A DNA stretch of 64,000 bases, taken from an uncultured Pseudomonadota bacterium. Its GTDB lineage: Bacteria; Pseudomonadota; Alphaproteobacteria; Rs-D84. A model generated the notes under the pieces. The model worked only from the letters and a program-made list of their open reading frames with translations. It made no database searches and was not told where the DNA came from. Numbering within the stretch: position 1 is the first letter of the stretch; each line of letters opens with the position of its first letter. The stretch spans positions 1-64,000 of the forward strand of contig CASETE010000002.1 in the NCBI GenBank assembly GCA_949290785.1, read 5' to 3'. Positions 7,120 to 14,266 of the stretch are shown one piece after another. The translations under genes and the position numbers were made by a program.

Positions 7120-8241
7120 TCATTTGTTTCTGTCGCCGTGTATCTTTATTTGTTGTAACAATAAGTTTTTATCTATATTTGATAATGCAACATCTAAAGC
7201 ATCTGTGCCTTCTTCACATTTTATGTCGGGTTTGTAACCGTTAAGTTCAAAATTATCTTTAAATAGCACTCTGTAATTCATACCGATAAATACTTTTATC
7301 TGACTATTTTTTAGAAATGTGCTGCCCATATTTCCAAATGTTTCCATGCCTGCTGAATTGTCTCCAACGACTTTTACGCAAGGGTGATGAATCATACGAA
7401 GTAAAAACATTTCTGCACTGGAACCAGTAATTCTATCTGTTAAAAGGTAAATAGGTTTCGTGTATGCTTTGCTTTTGTCTATGGAATAATTTTTACCTTC
7501 TCTACAAAGTATAAAATCCTCTGATTCTGGTAACCCCGTCCAAAAAGCATTTGGATAAGATTGCTGTTGTATTTTTTGTGCTTCTGGTGTAGCTCTGACG
7601 TATAATTTACGATAGCTGTCTATTTTTGTGCCACATAGATAGTCTGCGAAACGGTCTGAATAAAAACTGTTGCCGCCACTATTTTGACGTAAATCTACTA
7701 TTAGTGCCATAGAATTTGGTAATGTATCATTTATAAAAGATGCGATGGTATCCTTAAATTCGTCTGTTCTTAACATATTCTTAAAGCCGATAACCGCAAT
7801 ATTCTTTTTTAGCATTTTAAATGATATATCAGCGTTTTTCGATATGTTAGGACCGACGTTTTTGTATTTTTTTCTTTTACTTGTTGTGGCTCTAACGCCA
7901 TTGAAAGATATACTTATATGATTGTCTGGTATGCATCCAATAACAGATTTTACTGAATCAAAAAACTCCTGAGAAGTTGTATCGCATGCATTATTGTAAA
8001 TGTCAATTAGTTGCTTTAAAACTTTCCTTTTTATAAAAACGTTAAGAACAGGCCAACCAACATAAGCGCGAATAAGCAACCGTGCAAGAATGGAAGTGTC
8101 TTGTTTTACTTCTTTGGCGGTTAATTTTTTATTTGGTTCTTGTTTAACCAATGTTGATACTGAAATGTCATCAACAGATGAATTTTTTAATAACCAATCT
8201 TCCATTTTAGAAATACTCAAAAATAGGTTATTTGTAGACAT
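7120..8241 (-). CDS. S41-like (C-terminal processing type) serine peptidase, no signal peptide
   Basis: 373 residues. The S41/TSPc core is recognisable: DNHISISFNG before the domain, ALIVDLRQNSGGNSFYSDRF, then TDRITGSSAEMFLLRM, whose GSSAE serine is the expected nucleophile, and VVGDNSAGMETFGN. The PDZ domain normal for Ctp/Prc proteases is not seen, and no signal peptide is present, so it may act in the cytoplasm or be exported by another route. Its substrate is unknown. It lies 28 bases upstream of the acetyltransferase gene in the same direction, probably cotranscribed. Confidence 0.75.
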   Translation of the reverse strand: MSTNNLFLSISKMEDWLLKNSSVDDISVSTLVKQEPNKKLTAKEVKQDTSILARLLIRAYVGWPVLNVFIKRKVLKQLIDIYNNACDTTSQEFFDSVKSVIGCIPDNHISISFNGVRATTSKRKKYKNVGPNISKNADISFKMLKKNIAVIGFKNMLRTDEFKDTIASFINDTLPNSMALIVDLRQNSGGNSFYSDRFADYLCGTKIDSYRKLYVRATPEAQKIQQQSYPNAFWTGLPESEDFILCREGKNYSIDKSKAYTKPIYLLTDRITGSSAEMFLLRMIHHPCVKVVGDNSAGMETFGNMGSTFLKNSQIKVFIGMNYRVLFKDNFELNGYKPDIKCEEGTDALDVALSNIDKNLLLQQIKIHGDRNK

Positions 8242-8288
8242 GTTTATTTTGCCTTTCGTTACATGATGACATTAAAATCAACACTCAA

Positions 8289-8879
8289 CTAGTGTATAAA
8301 GCTTTTTCCGTTCCAAATTAATTTTACATAATCACAATTGTCAATTTTTGCGTCACCCATACCTACCATGTTTAAAATGCCACGCATAACCACGCTGTGT
8401 GTAGAAATTGCGATAGTATCATAAGGTGCGTTTTTAACGATTTCTGTAATCGCTTTTTGGGCTCGTGACCAACATGCTGTGCGTGATTCCCCACCGTCTG
8501 GTTTCCAGTTGTTGTCATTTAGTTGTGATGCCGGTAAGAATAATTCTAGTTGTTTATAGTCTGCCTGGTATTCATCTGGATTGTCTGTGCCATGTACGAT
8601 GTGTCCCTGCAGTTTTCCATTGTTTCGTTCTTTTAACCTGTTATCAGATATTACAGGTGCACCGATTTTTTCAGATACAATTTGTGCAGTTTGTTTTGCG
8701 CGAGATAGGGGTGAAGTATATATAATTTTAATTTGCTTATCTAACATTTTTTCAGCTAATTCAATTGCCTGTTCTTGACCATTTTTATTTAATGGTATAT
8801 CCAATTGTCCCATAACTCTTTTTTGGACGTTGTAGTCGGTTTGTCCGTGTCTGAAAACATAGATTGTTTTTATCGTCAT
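8289..8879 (-). CDS. Histidine phosphatase superfamily (phosphoglycerate-mutase-like) protein
   Basis: 196 residues. The RHGQTDYN motif puts the phospho-accepting His at residue 11. The second catalytic histidine is in STHSVVMRGIL near residue 160, and LTGLSQ-like spacing elements (YTSPLSRAKQTAQI, RLKERNNGKLQG) are typical of broad-specificity phosphatases of the PhoE/GpmB/CobC group. Substrate unknown. It sits in the accessory island between the S41 protease gene and a metallopeptidase pseudogene. Confidence 0.85.
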   Translation of the reverse strand: MTIKTIYVFRHGQTDYNVQKRVMGQLDIPLNKNGQEQAIELAEKMLDKQIKIIYTSPLSRAKQTAQIVSEKIGAPVISDNRLKERNNGKLQGHIVHGTDNPDEYQADYKQLELFLPASQLNDNNWKPDGGESRTACWSRAQKAITEIVKNAPYDTIAISTHSVVMRGILNMVGMGDAKIDNCDYVKLIWNGKSFIH

Positions 8880-8945
8880 ATCAGCATGATATCACAGCTG
8901 GCCCATAAAGTCTATGGTAATATAAATGTATATTTGCAGGGAGAT

Positions 8946-9631
8946 TTATCTTTCTTTTGTGTGTTGTGATTGTGTTTTTGTATAGTCTTTCATCATTTTA
9001 GCAACGGCACCACTTAGGTCTGTTTTAATTGTATTTGTGGTTATATAAGCATTTGCAAATGATTTTTCAAACATTGGTTGAACTGGTTTATTAAATAATT
9101 CTAGCCCAATTATATCAATAATGCGTTCTTTTAAATCTTGCGGAACGTTGTACTTAGAGATAATTTGTTCTTCTATTAAAATGTGAACAAATTCGTGTAA
9201 CATTGTCAGGCGTATACCAAAGTCATTCCTTTTGGTATTATTTACCCTCAATATTATTCGTGCATTTTTGCCTGTGCCTTAGCTAGCACCAAATCCATAT
9301 GTGCATAAAAATGTAAGTGTTTCTGGCATTTTTGTATTCCACGCACTTAGCAAAGGTTTTATGCGGGTTTCGATTATTTGTTGAAATATAGGAATTGCTT
9401 TTTTATATTTTCGTCCTGTTTTGTTAAAAGCATTGGGTTATGTATTTCGTTAACAAAGATGTCATGATAATGTTGAATTTGTTCATCGGACAGTTCCGGA
9501 AATTGAAACATTTCATACATTCTAATATCGTTTGGTGTGAAGCCAATAGGGCTGTAATTAAACTTTTTAAGGTTTAACTGGTACCTTTTATATGCTTGAA
9601 GTATATATTGTCATGCTTCCTCGGCATTCAT
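8946..9631 (-). pseudogene. Decayed HExxH metallopeptidase-like gene
   Basis: The longest intact piece (8946 to about 9281) contains MLHEFVHILIEEQ, a zinc-peptidase HExxH motif. Reading upstream, the frame continues past a TAA at 9279-9281 with plausible protein. It then shifts frame between about 9411 and 9437, and runs on through NYSPIGFTPNDIRMYEMFQF to a TGA at 9611-9613, six codons after a candidate ATG at 9631. Two stops and a frameshift within about 690 bases mark it as dead. The next gene at 9905 is a different HExxH protein that is intact. Confidence 0.75.
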
Positions 9632-9688
9632 GTGGTTTAATGTTATTTGCATTTTGCCGTCCTCATTCAAGAAAAATTATAGTAAAAA

Positions 9689-9704
9689 ACGACCCGAAGG
9701 TCGT
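9689..9704 (-). terminator. Copy of the tRNA-Glu trailer terminator
   Basis: ACGACCCGAAGGTCGT hairpin with an A run on the left, so it terminates minus-strand transcripts. It is identical to the hairpins at 10833-10850 and 13207-13224, the latter being the terminator just after tRNA-Glu. Confidence 0.65.
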
Positions 9705-9713
9705 TATTTATCT

Positions 9714-9852
9714 TGGCAGCCCCAACCGGATTGTTCGCTTGTCGCAACTGTCGTTGCTGCTCACCACACGTAAGGTTCAAACTTCGCTTTGCTTGTTTTT
9801 ACCAACTGCCGTGTCGAACTGTACCAGTTCAAATCTGGGGTGCAGACAGCAA
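9714..9852. repeat. 139-bp repeat, copy 1, beginning with the tRNA-Glu 3' end
   Basis: Aligns without gaps to 13061-13199 with six mismatches by eye. The first 19 bases, TGGCAGCCCCAACCGGATT, equal the 3' end (complement) of the intact tRNA-Glu at 13233-13251. After that the sequence differs from the tRNA. It is followed by a variant hairpin ACGACCCGAAAGGGGCGT. This is what a tRNA-targeting integration junction (att-like remnant) would look like. No gene lies here. Confidence 0.75.
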
Positions 9853-9904
9853 CATAAAAAACGACCCGAAAGGGGCGTTTTATATCAGAAAGAAATTAGT
9901 ATTA

Positions 9905-10711
9905 TTAATGCTCCTTTTGCAGTTTTAATACTAAGATTTTTTGTTTCTCTTTTGCTTTTATATAATCTTCTATAAATGATGCCTCTGCCTCAATAATAGA
10001 ATTCTTATAAATTTTATTTAATATAAAATTATTAAATTTACCTCTGTTTTGTCCAGGTATCAATGTTGGGGTAATATAATACTTGTTTGCTAAATTTATA
10101 CATTCTTTTGCAGCTGTTAAATTATGTCGCTGTAAGTAATGCGTAAATTCGTGGCATATTAAATCAATAGATTTAAAACTGCCTAGATTTAACAGAATAG
10201 AATTTGGTAAACTCATGCCATATATTTTAAGTCCGTTCAAAAAAAATAGTAATTTAGGGGGCGGTAGGTTGAACGATTGACTTAGTATCGCATTTATTTC
10301 TTCAAATAATATGGCCTTTTCTTTGAAAGTTGCTTTTGACCAGTTAGAATATATTCTTTGTAGTTCTTTAGAGGACCTTATTTTTTTATCACATATGTCA
10401 TAAATCTTTTGTGATAAACCTGTCAGAATGTCCGTATGTAAACTTTCTTTTTTTATTTTACTTTGTTGTTCTGCTGCGTATTCATAAATTTTTTTTAGCT
10501 CATCATCGTTAGTTATGAATTCTATTTTACGGTACATTGGATATATAGATTGAGCAACGCTTATGTCTTGTATAAAAAAATCAAAATCTTTTTCGCCCAT
10601 TTCGTTTTTCAATAATTTGACATTGTGCACACCTATGGCATTTGTAAGTAAAGATATTGCATCAGAATATTTTTTTATTTGTTCTGTTGCTGTATTAAAA
10701 TCTTTTTTCAT
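9905..10711 (-). CDS. Putative HExxH zinc-peptidase-like protein
   Basis: 268 residues, no signal peptide. A long helical N-terminal half (Lys/Glu/Gln-rich) is followed by LPNSILLNLGSFKSIDLICHEFTHYLQRH, where HEFTH is a zinc-binding HExxH motif; EAEASFIEDY near residue 245 could supply the third ligand. This arrangement resembles gluzincin-type peptidases, but I cannot name a family. It is a single gene between two island boundary repeats. ATG at 10711 follows a weak AGGATGT site. A role as an injected or secreted effector is possible but not shown. Confidence 0.6.
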   Translation of the reverse strand: MKKDFNTATEQIKKYSDAISLLTNAIGVHNVKLLKNEMGEKDFDFFIQDISVAQSIYPMYRKIEFITNDDELKKIYEYAAEQQSKIKKESLHTDILTGLSQKIYDICDKKIRSSKELQRIYSNWSKATFKEKAILFEEINAILSQSFNLPPPKLLFFLNGLKIYGMSLPNSILLNLGSFKSIDLICHEFTHYLQRHNLTAAKECINLANKYYITPTLIPGQNRGKFNNFILNKIYKNSIIEAEASFIEDYIKAKEKQKILVLKLQKEH

Positions 10712-10816
10712 TATTTACATCCTAATCAGAAGTAATTATACAAAAAACAGGATTTTTTTGCAATTGTTATATAAATTTATATATTTTGGGGCTCTTTTAA
10801 TTTAGATATGTTGTAA

Positions 10817-10864
10817 AGACAGCAAAACAAAAAACGACCCGAAGGTCGTTATTTATTTTGGCAG
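10817..10864. repeat. 48-bp direct repeat identical to 13191-13238
   Basis: AGACAGCAAAACAAAAAACG and the following GACCCGAAGGTCGTTATTTA then TTTTGGCAG are identical to 13191-13238, where the same bases run into the true tRNA-Glu 3' end. It includes the trailer terminator hairpin. The two copies bracket about 2.4 kb with three genes. Confidence 0.75.
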
Positions 10865-10870
10865 GGCCAT

Positions 10871-10930
10871 CTGTGCAATTCACGAGTTGATTTGATTCAT
10901 GAAATTTTATTGTTTGGAAAAGATGTTAAG
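10871..10930. repeat. 60-bp imperfect repeat (copy at 12140-12200)
   Basis: CTGTGCAATTCACGAGTTGA, then TTTGATTCATGAAATTTTAT and so on, matches 12140-12200 at most positions. The TGTGCAATT core is also present at 4839, 5647 and (as TATGCAATT) 6498. It lies immediately after the tRNA-derived boundary sequence. Confidence 0.6.
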
Positions 10931-10948
10931 GTGTTTTTGAATACTTAT

Positions 10949-11446
10949 TTATAATAAATACCTGACATCACAAATAGGTCTACGTTCACTAGATGATACA
11001 GATTCCATTTTATTATCTTTGATTTCAAATTTTTCAATTTTTGCTTTTGTGGGTTCTGCATAATCAGCACCAACATTTCTTGATGCACTTGTTATCAAAA
11101 ACGGTTGCATTTGGAATTTATAAGCACGCAAAACACAATCTGCACCCTCCAAAGTTGTCAATTTTTCCAGTTTTTCACCGTTATCAAGGTATATGTCATA
11201 AAAAGTGTAAGAATGTGCGGTTCCCGTCACAAAACGACCACGTTTAATCGTATCTTTCGTACCGTTATTATTAACATCAACATAAAAGGTATCTATTTGT
11301 TTGGTTCCGTATTCATCCGGCAAATCGAAAGTTTCTGTTTTATCTGGTTCTGGCAGACCGTCAGAAAAAATACCAGCATATTCAACTTGTTTTGAACAAG
11401 CCGCACAAAATAATAACGTAAAAAAACTAATCAACACTTTCTGCAT
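10949..11446 (-). CDS. Putative lipoprotein, coupled to the MuF-like gene
   Basis: 165 residues. The start at 11446 gives a lipoprotein signal MQKVLISFFTLLFCAAC with Cys17; a longer frame from 11488 lacks a signal peptide. The mature part is acidic and beta-rich (TFYVDVNNNGTKDTIKRGRF recalls VCBS or calcium-type repeats seen in exported proteins). The first 20 bases overlap the end of the upstream gene (11427-12032), so translation is likely coupled and the two products may act together, for example as an effector and its protective partner. That pairing is inference. Confidence 0.7.
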   Translation of the reverse strand: MQKVLISFFTLLFCAACSKQVEYAGIFSDGLPEPDKTETFDLPDEYGTKQIDTFYVDVNNNGTKDTIKRGRFVTGTAHSYTFYDIYLDNGEKLEKLTTLEGADCVLRAYKFQMQPFLITSASRNVGADYAEPTKAKIEKFEIKDNKMESVSSSERRPICDVRYLL

Positions 11447-12032
11447 GGCATCTACACCCATATTCTTCCCCAGGATGTGGTGAATCATACCATGTTCTTA
11501 TCTCTCCGTCCAGCACTTCATGTTCTGGTCGAACTTTATCATCGCCAACCGTCACCCAAACATATTTTTCATATTTAGGAACCAGACGTTTTTTACCCGA
11601 CATATTCCCTTCATGTTTAGTCATTGCTTTTGCCAGTTTTAATAAATTATCTTTAGAAAGATTATTCATTGGTGTCGAACGCGGAAAACCAGTCTGTCGT
11701 TCTATAGATTTTAGATAATCTTCAACATTATTTTCATTTGGTGGAGCATATCTATTTATTGCACCTTCGATTGTTAGATTTTGATAAGCATTTGTTGATA
11801 ATAAATTTGCCATAGCGTTAAAACCTGTCGCTGTATCTGGAAATATCGCAAATCTGCCGTCCGTTCCAATTGCTCCGTTGTCACGTGCAAATTTTCCATA
11901 TTCCAAATTGCCAGGATTATTATTACGCCATGCTCTACTTCCTCCACTTGCTTCATAGATATTTCCATCGCTTCCAACATACATCCTGGTTGTGCCGATT
12001 CCTGGAAATGCAGATATATAGGTAGGTTCCAT
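11427..12032 (-). CDS. Phage-structural-type domain fused to a MuF-like C-terminus
   Basis: 201 residues. Residues about 30-145 (GGSRAWRNNNPGNLEYGKFA, FAIFPDTATGFNAMANLL, INRYAPPNENN) match my recall of a lysozyme-like or virion-structural domain found in phage and secreted proteins. Residues 157-197 (YVWVTVGDDKVRPEHEVLDG and HPGEEYGCRCHAE) are the signature C-terminal motif of phage Mu gpF-like minor head proteins, a module also used in polymorphic toxins. No capsid genes adjoin it. AAAGGAG 7 bases upstream supports the start. A terminator-bearing leader precedes it, so expression may need antitermination. Confidence 0.65.
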   Translation of the reverse strand: MEPTYISAFPGIGTTRMYVGSDGNIYEASGGSRAWRNNNPGNLEYGKFARDNGAIGTDGRFAIFPDTATGFNAMANLLSTNAYQNLTIEGAINRYAPPNENNVEDYLKSIERQTGFPRSTPMNNLSKDNLLKLAKAMTKHEGNMSGKKRLVPKYEKYVWVTVGDDKVRPEHEVLDGEIRTWYDSPHPGEEYGCRCHAESVD

Positions 12033-12065
12033 TTATAACTCCTTTTATTGTTTATACATAAAAAA

Positions 12066-12084
12066 AGACGGCCAAAAGCCGTCT
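12066..12084 (-). terminator. Terminator inside the leader of the MuF-like gene
   Basis: AGACGGC / GCCGTCT stem with a 5-nt loop and an A run to its left (U run on the minus transcript). It lies between the promoter at 12099-12127 and the start codon at 12032, so most transcripts may end after about 35 nt unless read-through is allowed. Confidence 0.65.
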
Positions 12085-12098
12085 GTGAAATCATTTGT

Positions 12099-12127
12099 AT
12101 TATATCATAAATCGCATAAAAAAGCAA
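12099..12127 (-). promoter_or_regulatory. Promoter of the MuF-like gene
   Basis: On the minus strand TTGCTT (12122-12127), a 17-base spacer and TATAAT (12099-12104). Expected start near 12092, upstream of the leader terminator. Confidence 0.5.
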
Positions 12128-12139
12128 TGCTAAAACACC

Positions 12140-12200
12140 CTGTGCAATTCACGGGCTGATTTGATTTATGAATTGTTGCTGTTTGGTAAAGAAGTTAAGG
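12140..12200. repeat. 60-bp imperfect repeat (copy of 10871-10930)
   Basis: CTGTGCAATTCACGGGCTGA then TTTGATTTATGAATTG and a shared TGTTTGG.AAAGA.GTTAAGG tail. It ends just before the promoter of the transglutaminase-like gene. Confidence 0.6.
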
Positions 12201-12205
12201 GCTTC

Positions 12206-12234
12206 TTGAAAAACTGTTAGTTTTGTGTCATAAT
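12206..12234 (+). promoter_or_regulatory. Promoter of a leaderless gene
   Basis: TTGAAA (12206-12211), a 17-base spacer, CATAAT (12229-12234). The ATG at 12241 is 7 bases after the -10 box, where transcription should start. Confidence 0.5.
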
Positions 12235-12240
12235 TCATAT

Positions 12241-12894
12241 ATGACAAATACAGATAAAGACATTATTAAAAAAGTAAATATTGTTTTAGAAAAAATTGAC
12301 AAGTTTTTTCATGATATAGAACCGTCTTTGAAAAATGCTATATCTCGTGATAAATATTTTGAACAACACCCAGAAATAACAGACCATAAAAATTTTAATT
12401 TTTCTTTATCGGCAGATAATATTATCGAACAAAAAAATCCATATAATGTTGCTGGATGCACAGGTCGAGCAAAATTGTTCTCTAAATATGCAAAAGAAGT
12501 TGGATTAAAAGATTTTAGTATTGTTGCTACCGCAAAAAAAGAAGATATTAAAAATAAAAATTCAGGCAAAATGATAGACGGTCATCAACTTGTTTCAATA
12601 AAATTATCAGACGGTCTACACATGATTGACCCAGGAAAAGGGAAAACTTATGAAAAAGCACAAATAGAAGGTGTTTGCAAGGTTGGTGAAAACATTGATG
12701 CTGTTGGATACAATAAAAAAGATTATGTGATAAGTGCTATTTTAGAGCCATCGGAATATGACAATATAAAAACATATCAACAAATGGAAAACCTTTATTT
12801 ACGATGTGGTTTTAATGCTGGTATAAATAAAATCAAAGAAAAATATGCAAATAAGATTATCGCCAATCGATTGTTTCAATCAGAAAACGAATAA
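12241..12894 (+). CDS. Putative transglutaminase-like cysteine protease fold protein
   Basis: 217 residues. The order Cys73 (NPYNVAGCTGRAKLF), His115 (MIDGHQLVSIKL) and Asp130 (HMIDPGKGK) matches the Cys-His-Asp triad of the transglutaminase-like superfamily, including the helix after the cysteine and strands with His and Asp. No signal peptide. The start at 12241 is preferred because an earlier ATG at 12223 lies within the promoter. With +1 predicted at the ATG the mRNA would be leaderless. It stands alone in the accessory island with its own terminator. The substrate is unknown; it may be a translocated effector. Confidence 0.6.
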   Translation: MTNTDKDIIKKVNIVLEKIDKFFHDIEPSLKNAISRDKYFEQHPEITDHKNFNFSLSADNIIEQKNPYNVAGCTGRAKLFSKYAKEVGLKDFSIVATAKKEDIKNKNSGKMIDGHQLVSIKLSDGLHMIDPGKGKTYEKAQIEGVCKVGENIDAVGYNKKDYVISAILEPSEYDNIKTYQQMENLYLRCGFNAGINKIKEKYANKIIANRLFQSENE

Positions 12895-12920
12895 TACCCA
12901 CAATAAATTTGAACAAAGAA

Positions 12921-12942
12921 AAAGGTTAGATTTCTAACCTTT
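12921..12942 (+). terminator. Terminator of the transglutaminase-like gene
   Basis: AAAGGTTAG / CTAACCTTT stem with a short ATTT loop and then TTCTTTTT. Confidence 0.75.
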
Positions 12943-13032
12943 TCTTTTTAAAAGTTCGTAAATGTGCAAAACGGGCTATGTTTTTATTACCCAACTTACG
13001 AACTCGTGAAAGTATTAGAAAACAAACAAAAA

Positions 13033-13051
13033 ACCGACCCAAAAGGTCGGT
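13033..13051 (-). terminator. Terminator hairpin beside 139-bp repeat copy 2
   Basis: ACCGACC / GGTCGGT stem, a variant of the CGACC / GGTCG trailer terminators in this island. Confidence 0.5.
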
Positions 13052-13060
13052 TTGAATTTC

Positions 13061-13199
13061 TGGCAGCCCCAACCGGATTGTTCGCTTGTCGCAACTGTCG
13101 TTGCTGCTCACCACACGTAAGGTTCAAACTTCGCTTTGCTCGTTTTCACCAACTATCGTGTCGAACCGTACCAGTTCAAATCCGGGGTGCAGACAGCAA
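13061..13199. repeat. 139-bp repeat, copy 2, adjacent to tRNA-Glu
   Basis: Six mismatches to 9714-9852. It starts with the 19-base tRNA-Glu 3' end, then diverges, and ends against a further trailer terminator and the intact tRNA-Glu. The 3347-bp offset between copies spans three intact genes, suggesting a past duplication or integration. No gene seen here. Confidence 0.75.
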
Positions 13200-13238
13200 A
13201 ACAAAAAACGACCCGAAGGTCGTTATTTATTTTGGCAG
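13191..13238. repeat. 48-bp direct repeat identical to 10817-10864, containing the tRNA-Glu terminator
   Basis: Includes the ACGACCCGAAGGTCGT hairpin that terminates tRNA-Glu transcription on the minus strand and the last six bases of the tRNA (TGGCAG on the plus strand). This is the presumed parental boundary sequence. Confidence 0.75.
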
Positions 13239-13308
13239 CCCCAACCGGATTCGAACCGGTGTTCTCGCCTTGAAAGGGCGGTGTCCTAGGCCTCTAGACG
13301 ATGGGGCC
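13233..13308 (-). tRNA. tRNA-Glu (anticodon TTC)
   Basis: Cloverleaf read on the minus strand: acceptor GGCCCCA / TGGGGCT (G1-U72 wobble), anticodon loop CTTTCAA in a CCGCC stem giving anticodon TTC, T-loop GGTTCGAATCC, discriminator G and an encoded CCA. It is 76 nt long. The 3' end is duplicated at 13061 and 9714. Confidence 0.95.
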
Positions 13309-13400
13309 AAAACTGCTGAAATGCCGGCAAATTATAACCGGCATTTCATCCTTTGTCAAGGCTTTTATGCCGGTATAGTTCGTCTTTGTTATATGATTGG

Positions 13401-13877
13401 TTAGTTAGCAGATGCAACAGGTTCGGAAACTTCTACTTCTTCAACAGTTTCTGTTTCTACAACTGTCTCTTCTGCTGGTTCGGCCTGTTCTACTTCAACC
13501 TGTTGAAATACGATTTCTTTACCGTCCGCGTTCTTTAATGTCAGGCGACCGTCTTGCAAGTCATAAGAATCAACCGTCGTCAAGAATTGAAAGTATTCTT
13601 GTTCTGTCTGCATCGCAGCAGCTGGCCCCATCATCATAGTAGATGCCATCGGACCAAACGTTATCTTGGCCCCGTCAACTGTGTATGTGCCATTGTACAG
13701 ATTTACAACGCGACCGTTAACCTTCATTTCGTTCGCGTCAAAAGACAAAACTATGTCTGTGCCGTCCGCCGCAGATACAAAGTTTGCACCTTTTAATAAT
13801 TCTGGATTTGGTGTGTTATCGCCACACGCCGCCAAAGCCAATACACCGGCTGCTAATACGAATGGTTTTAAATTCAT
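13401..13877 (-). CDS. META/HslJ-like lipoprotein with an acidic tail
   Basis: About 158 residues. Lipoprotein signal MNLKPFVLAAGVLALAAC with Cys18. The start at 13877 has a GGGGGA ribosome-binding site 6 bases upstream and removes ten non-signal residues. The mature core (NGTYTVDGAKITFGPMASTMMMGP) has the DGxxITFGPMASTxMMGP motif of META/HslJ domains. A C-terminal tail of about 40 residues rich in Glu and Val follows. It is likely periplasmic; family members are linked to stress tolerance, but the precise role is unclear. Confidence 0.85.
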   Translation of the reverse strand: MNLKPFVLAAGVLALAACGDNTPNPELLKGANFVSAADGTDIVLSFDANEMKVNGRVVNLYNGTYTVDGAKITFGPMASTMMMGPAAAMQTEQEYFQFLTTVDSYDLQDGRLTLKNADGKEIVFQQVEVEQAEPAEETVVETETVEEVEVSEPVASAN

Positions 13878-14096
13878 GTTTTCCCCCTTTGTTATTCGTG
13901 TTTGCATGTTAAGTATATAACAATCATATAAAATATATCAACAGAATATTATTCTGAACACAAGAATATAATCACTGAATCACATACACGTTATTAGGAC
14001 CCCTGAGGTGAAGAATTTTACAAAATCCTTGAATATCGCCGCAAATCAATGTCTGGATAAAAAAACACATCCTTATAGATGTGTGTGTATAAAAAC

Positions 14097-14174
14097 TGGC
14101 GGGATTGACGGGGCTCGAACCCGCGACCTTCTGCGTGACAGGCAGACGCTCTAAACCAGCTGAGCTACAACCCC
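14097..14174 (-). tRNA. tRNA-Asp (anticodon GTC)
   Basis: Minus-strand cloverleaf: acceptor GGGGTTG / CAATCCC, anticodon loop CTGTCAC giving GTC, T arm GCGGGTTCGAGCCCCGT, discriminator G and encoded CCA. The rest of the gap between the META lipoprotein gene and gap holds a short AT-rich promoter region and no gene. Confidence 0.95.
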
Positions 14175-14241
14175 TTAAAGCAAGGCATATGTTATACTGT
14201 TATGAACTTAATTGCAAGTGTTTTTTTGCATAGGTTAAAAA

Positions 14242-14261
14242 AATCTGGCAGTTGCCAGATT
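14242..14261 (-). terminator. Terminator of gap
   Basis: AATCTGGCA / TGCCAGATT, 9-bp stem with a two-base loop and A/T runs on both sides, just past the gap stop codon. Confidence 0.8.
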
Positions 14262-14266
14262 TTTTA

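Noticed and set aside
11774..12127. 117-codon minus-strand frame overlapping the MuF-like gene
   Set aside because: Different frame of the same strand; it begins upstream of the promoter and terminator and lacks an RBS, whereas the 12032 start has both.
13086..13289. Plus-strand frame ending FWQPQPDSNRCSRLERAVS
   Set aside because: It runs through the antisense of tRNA-Glu and the adjacent repeat; no RBS and a typical tRNA-shadow peptide.
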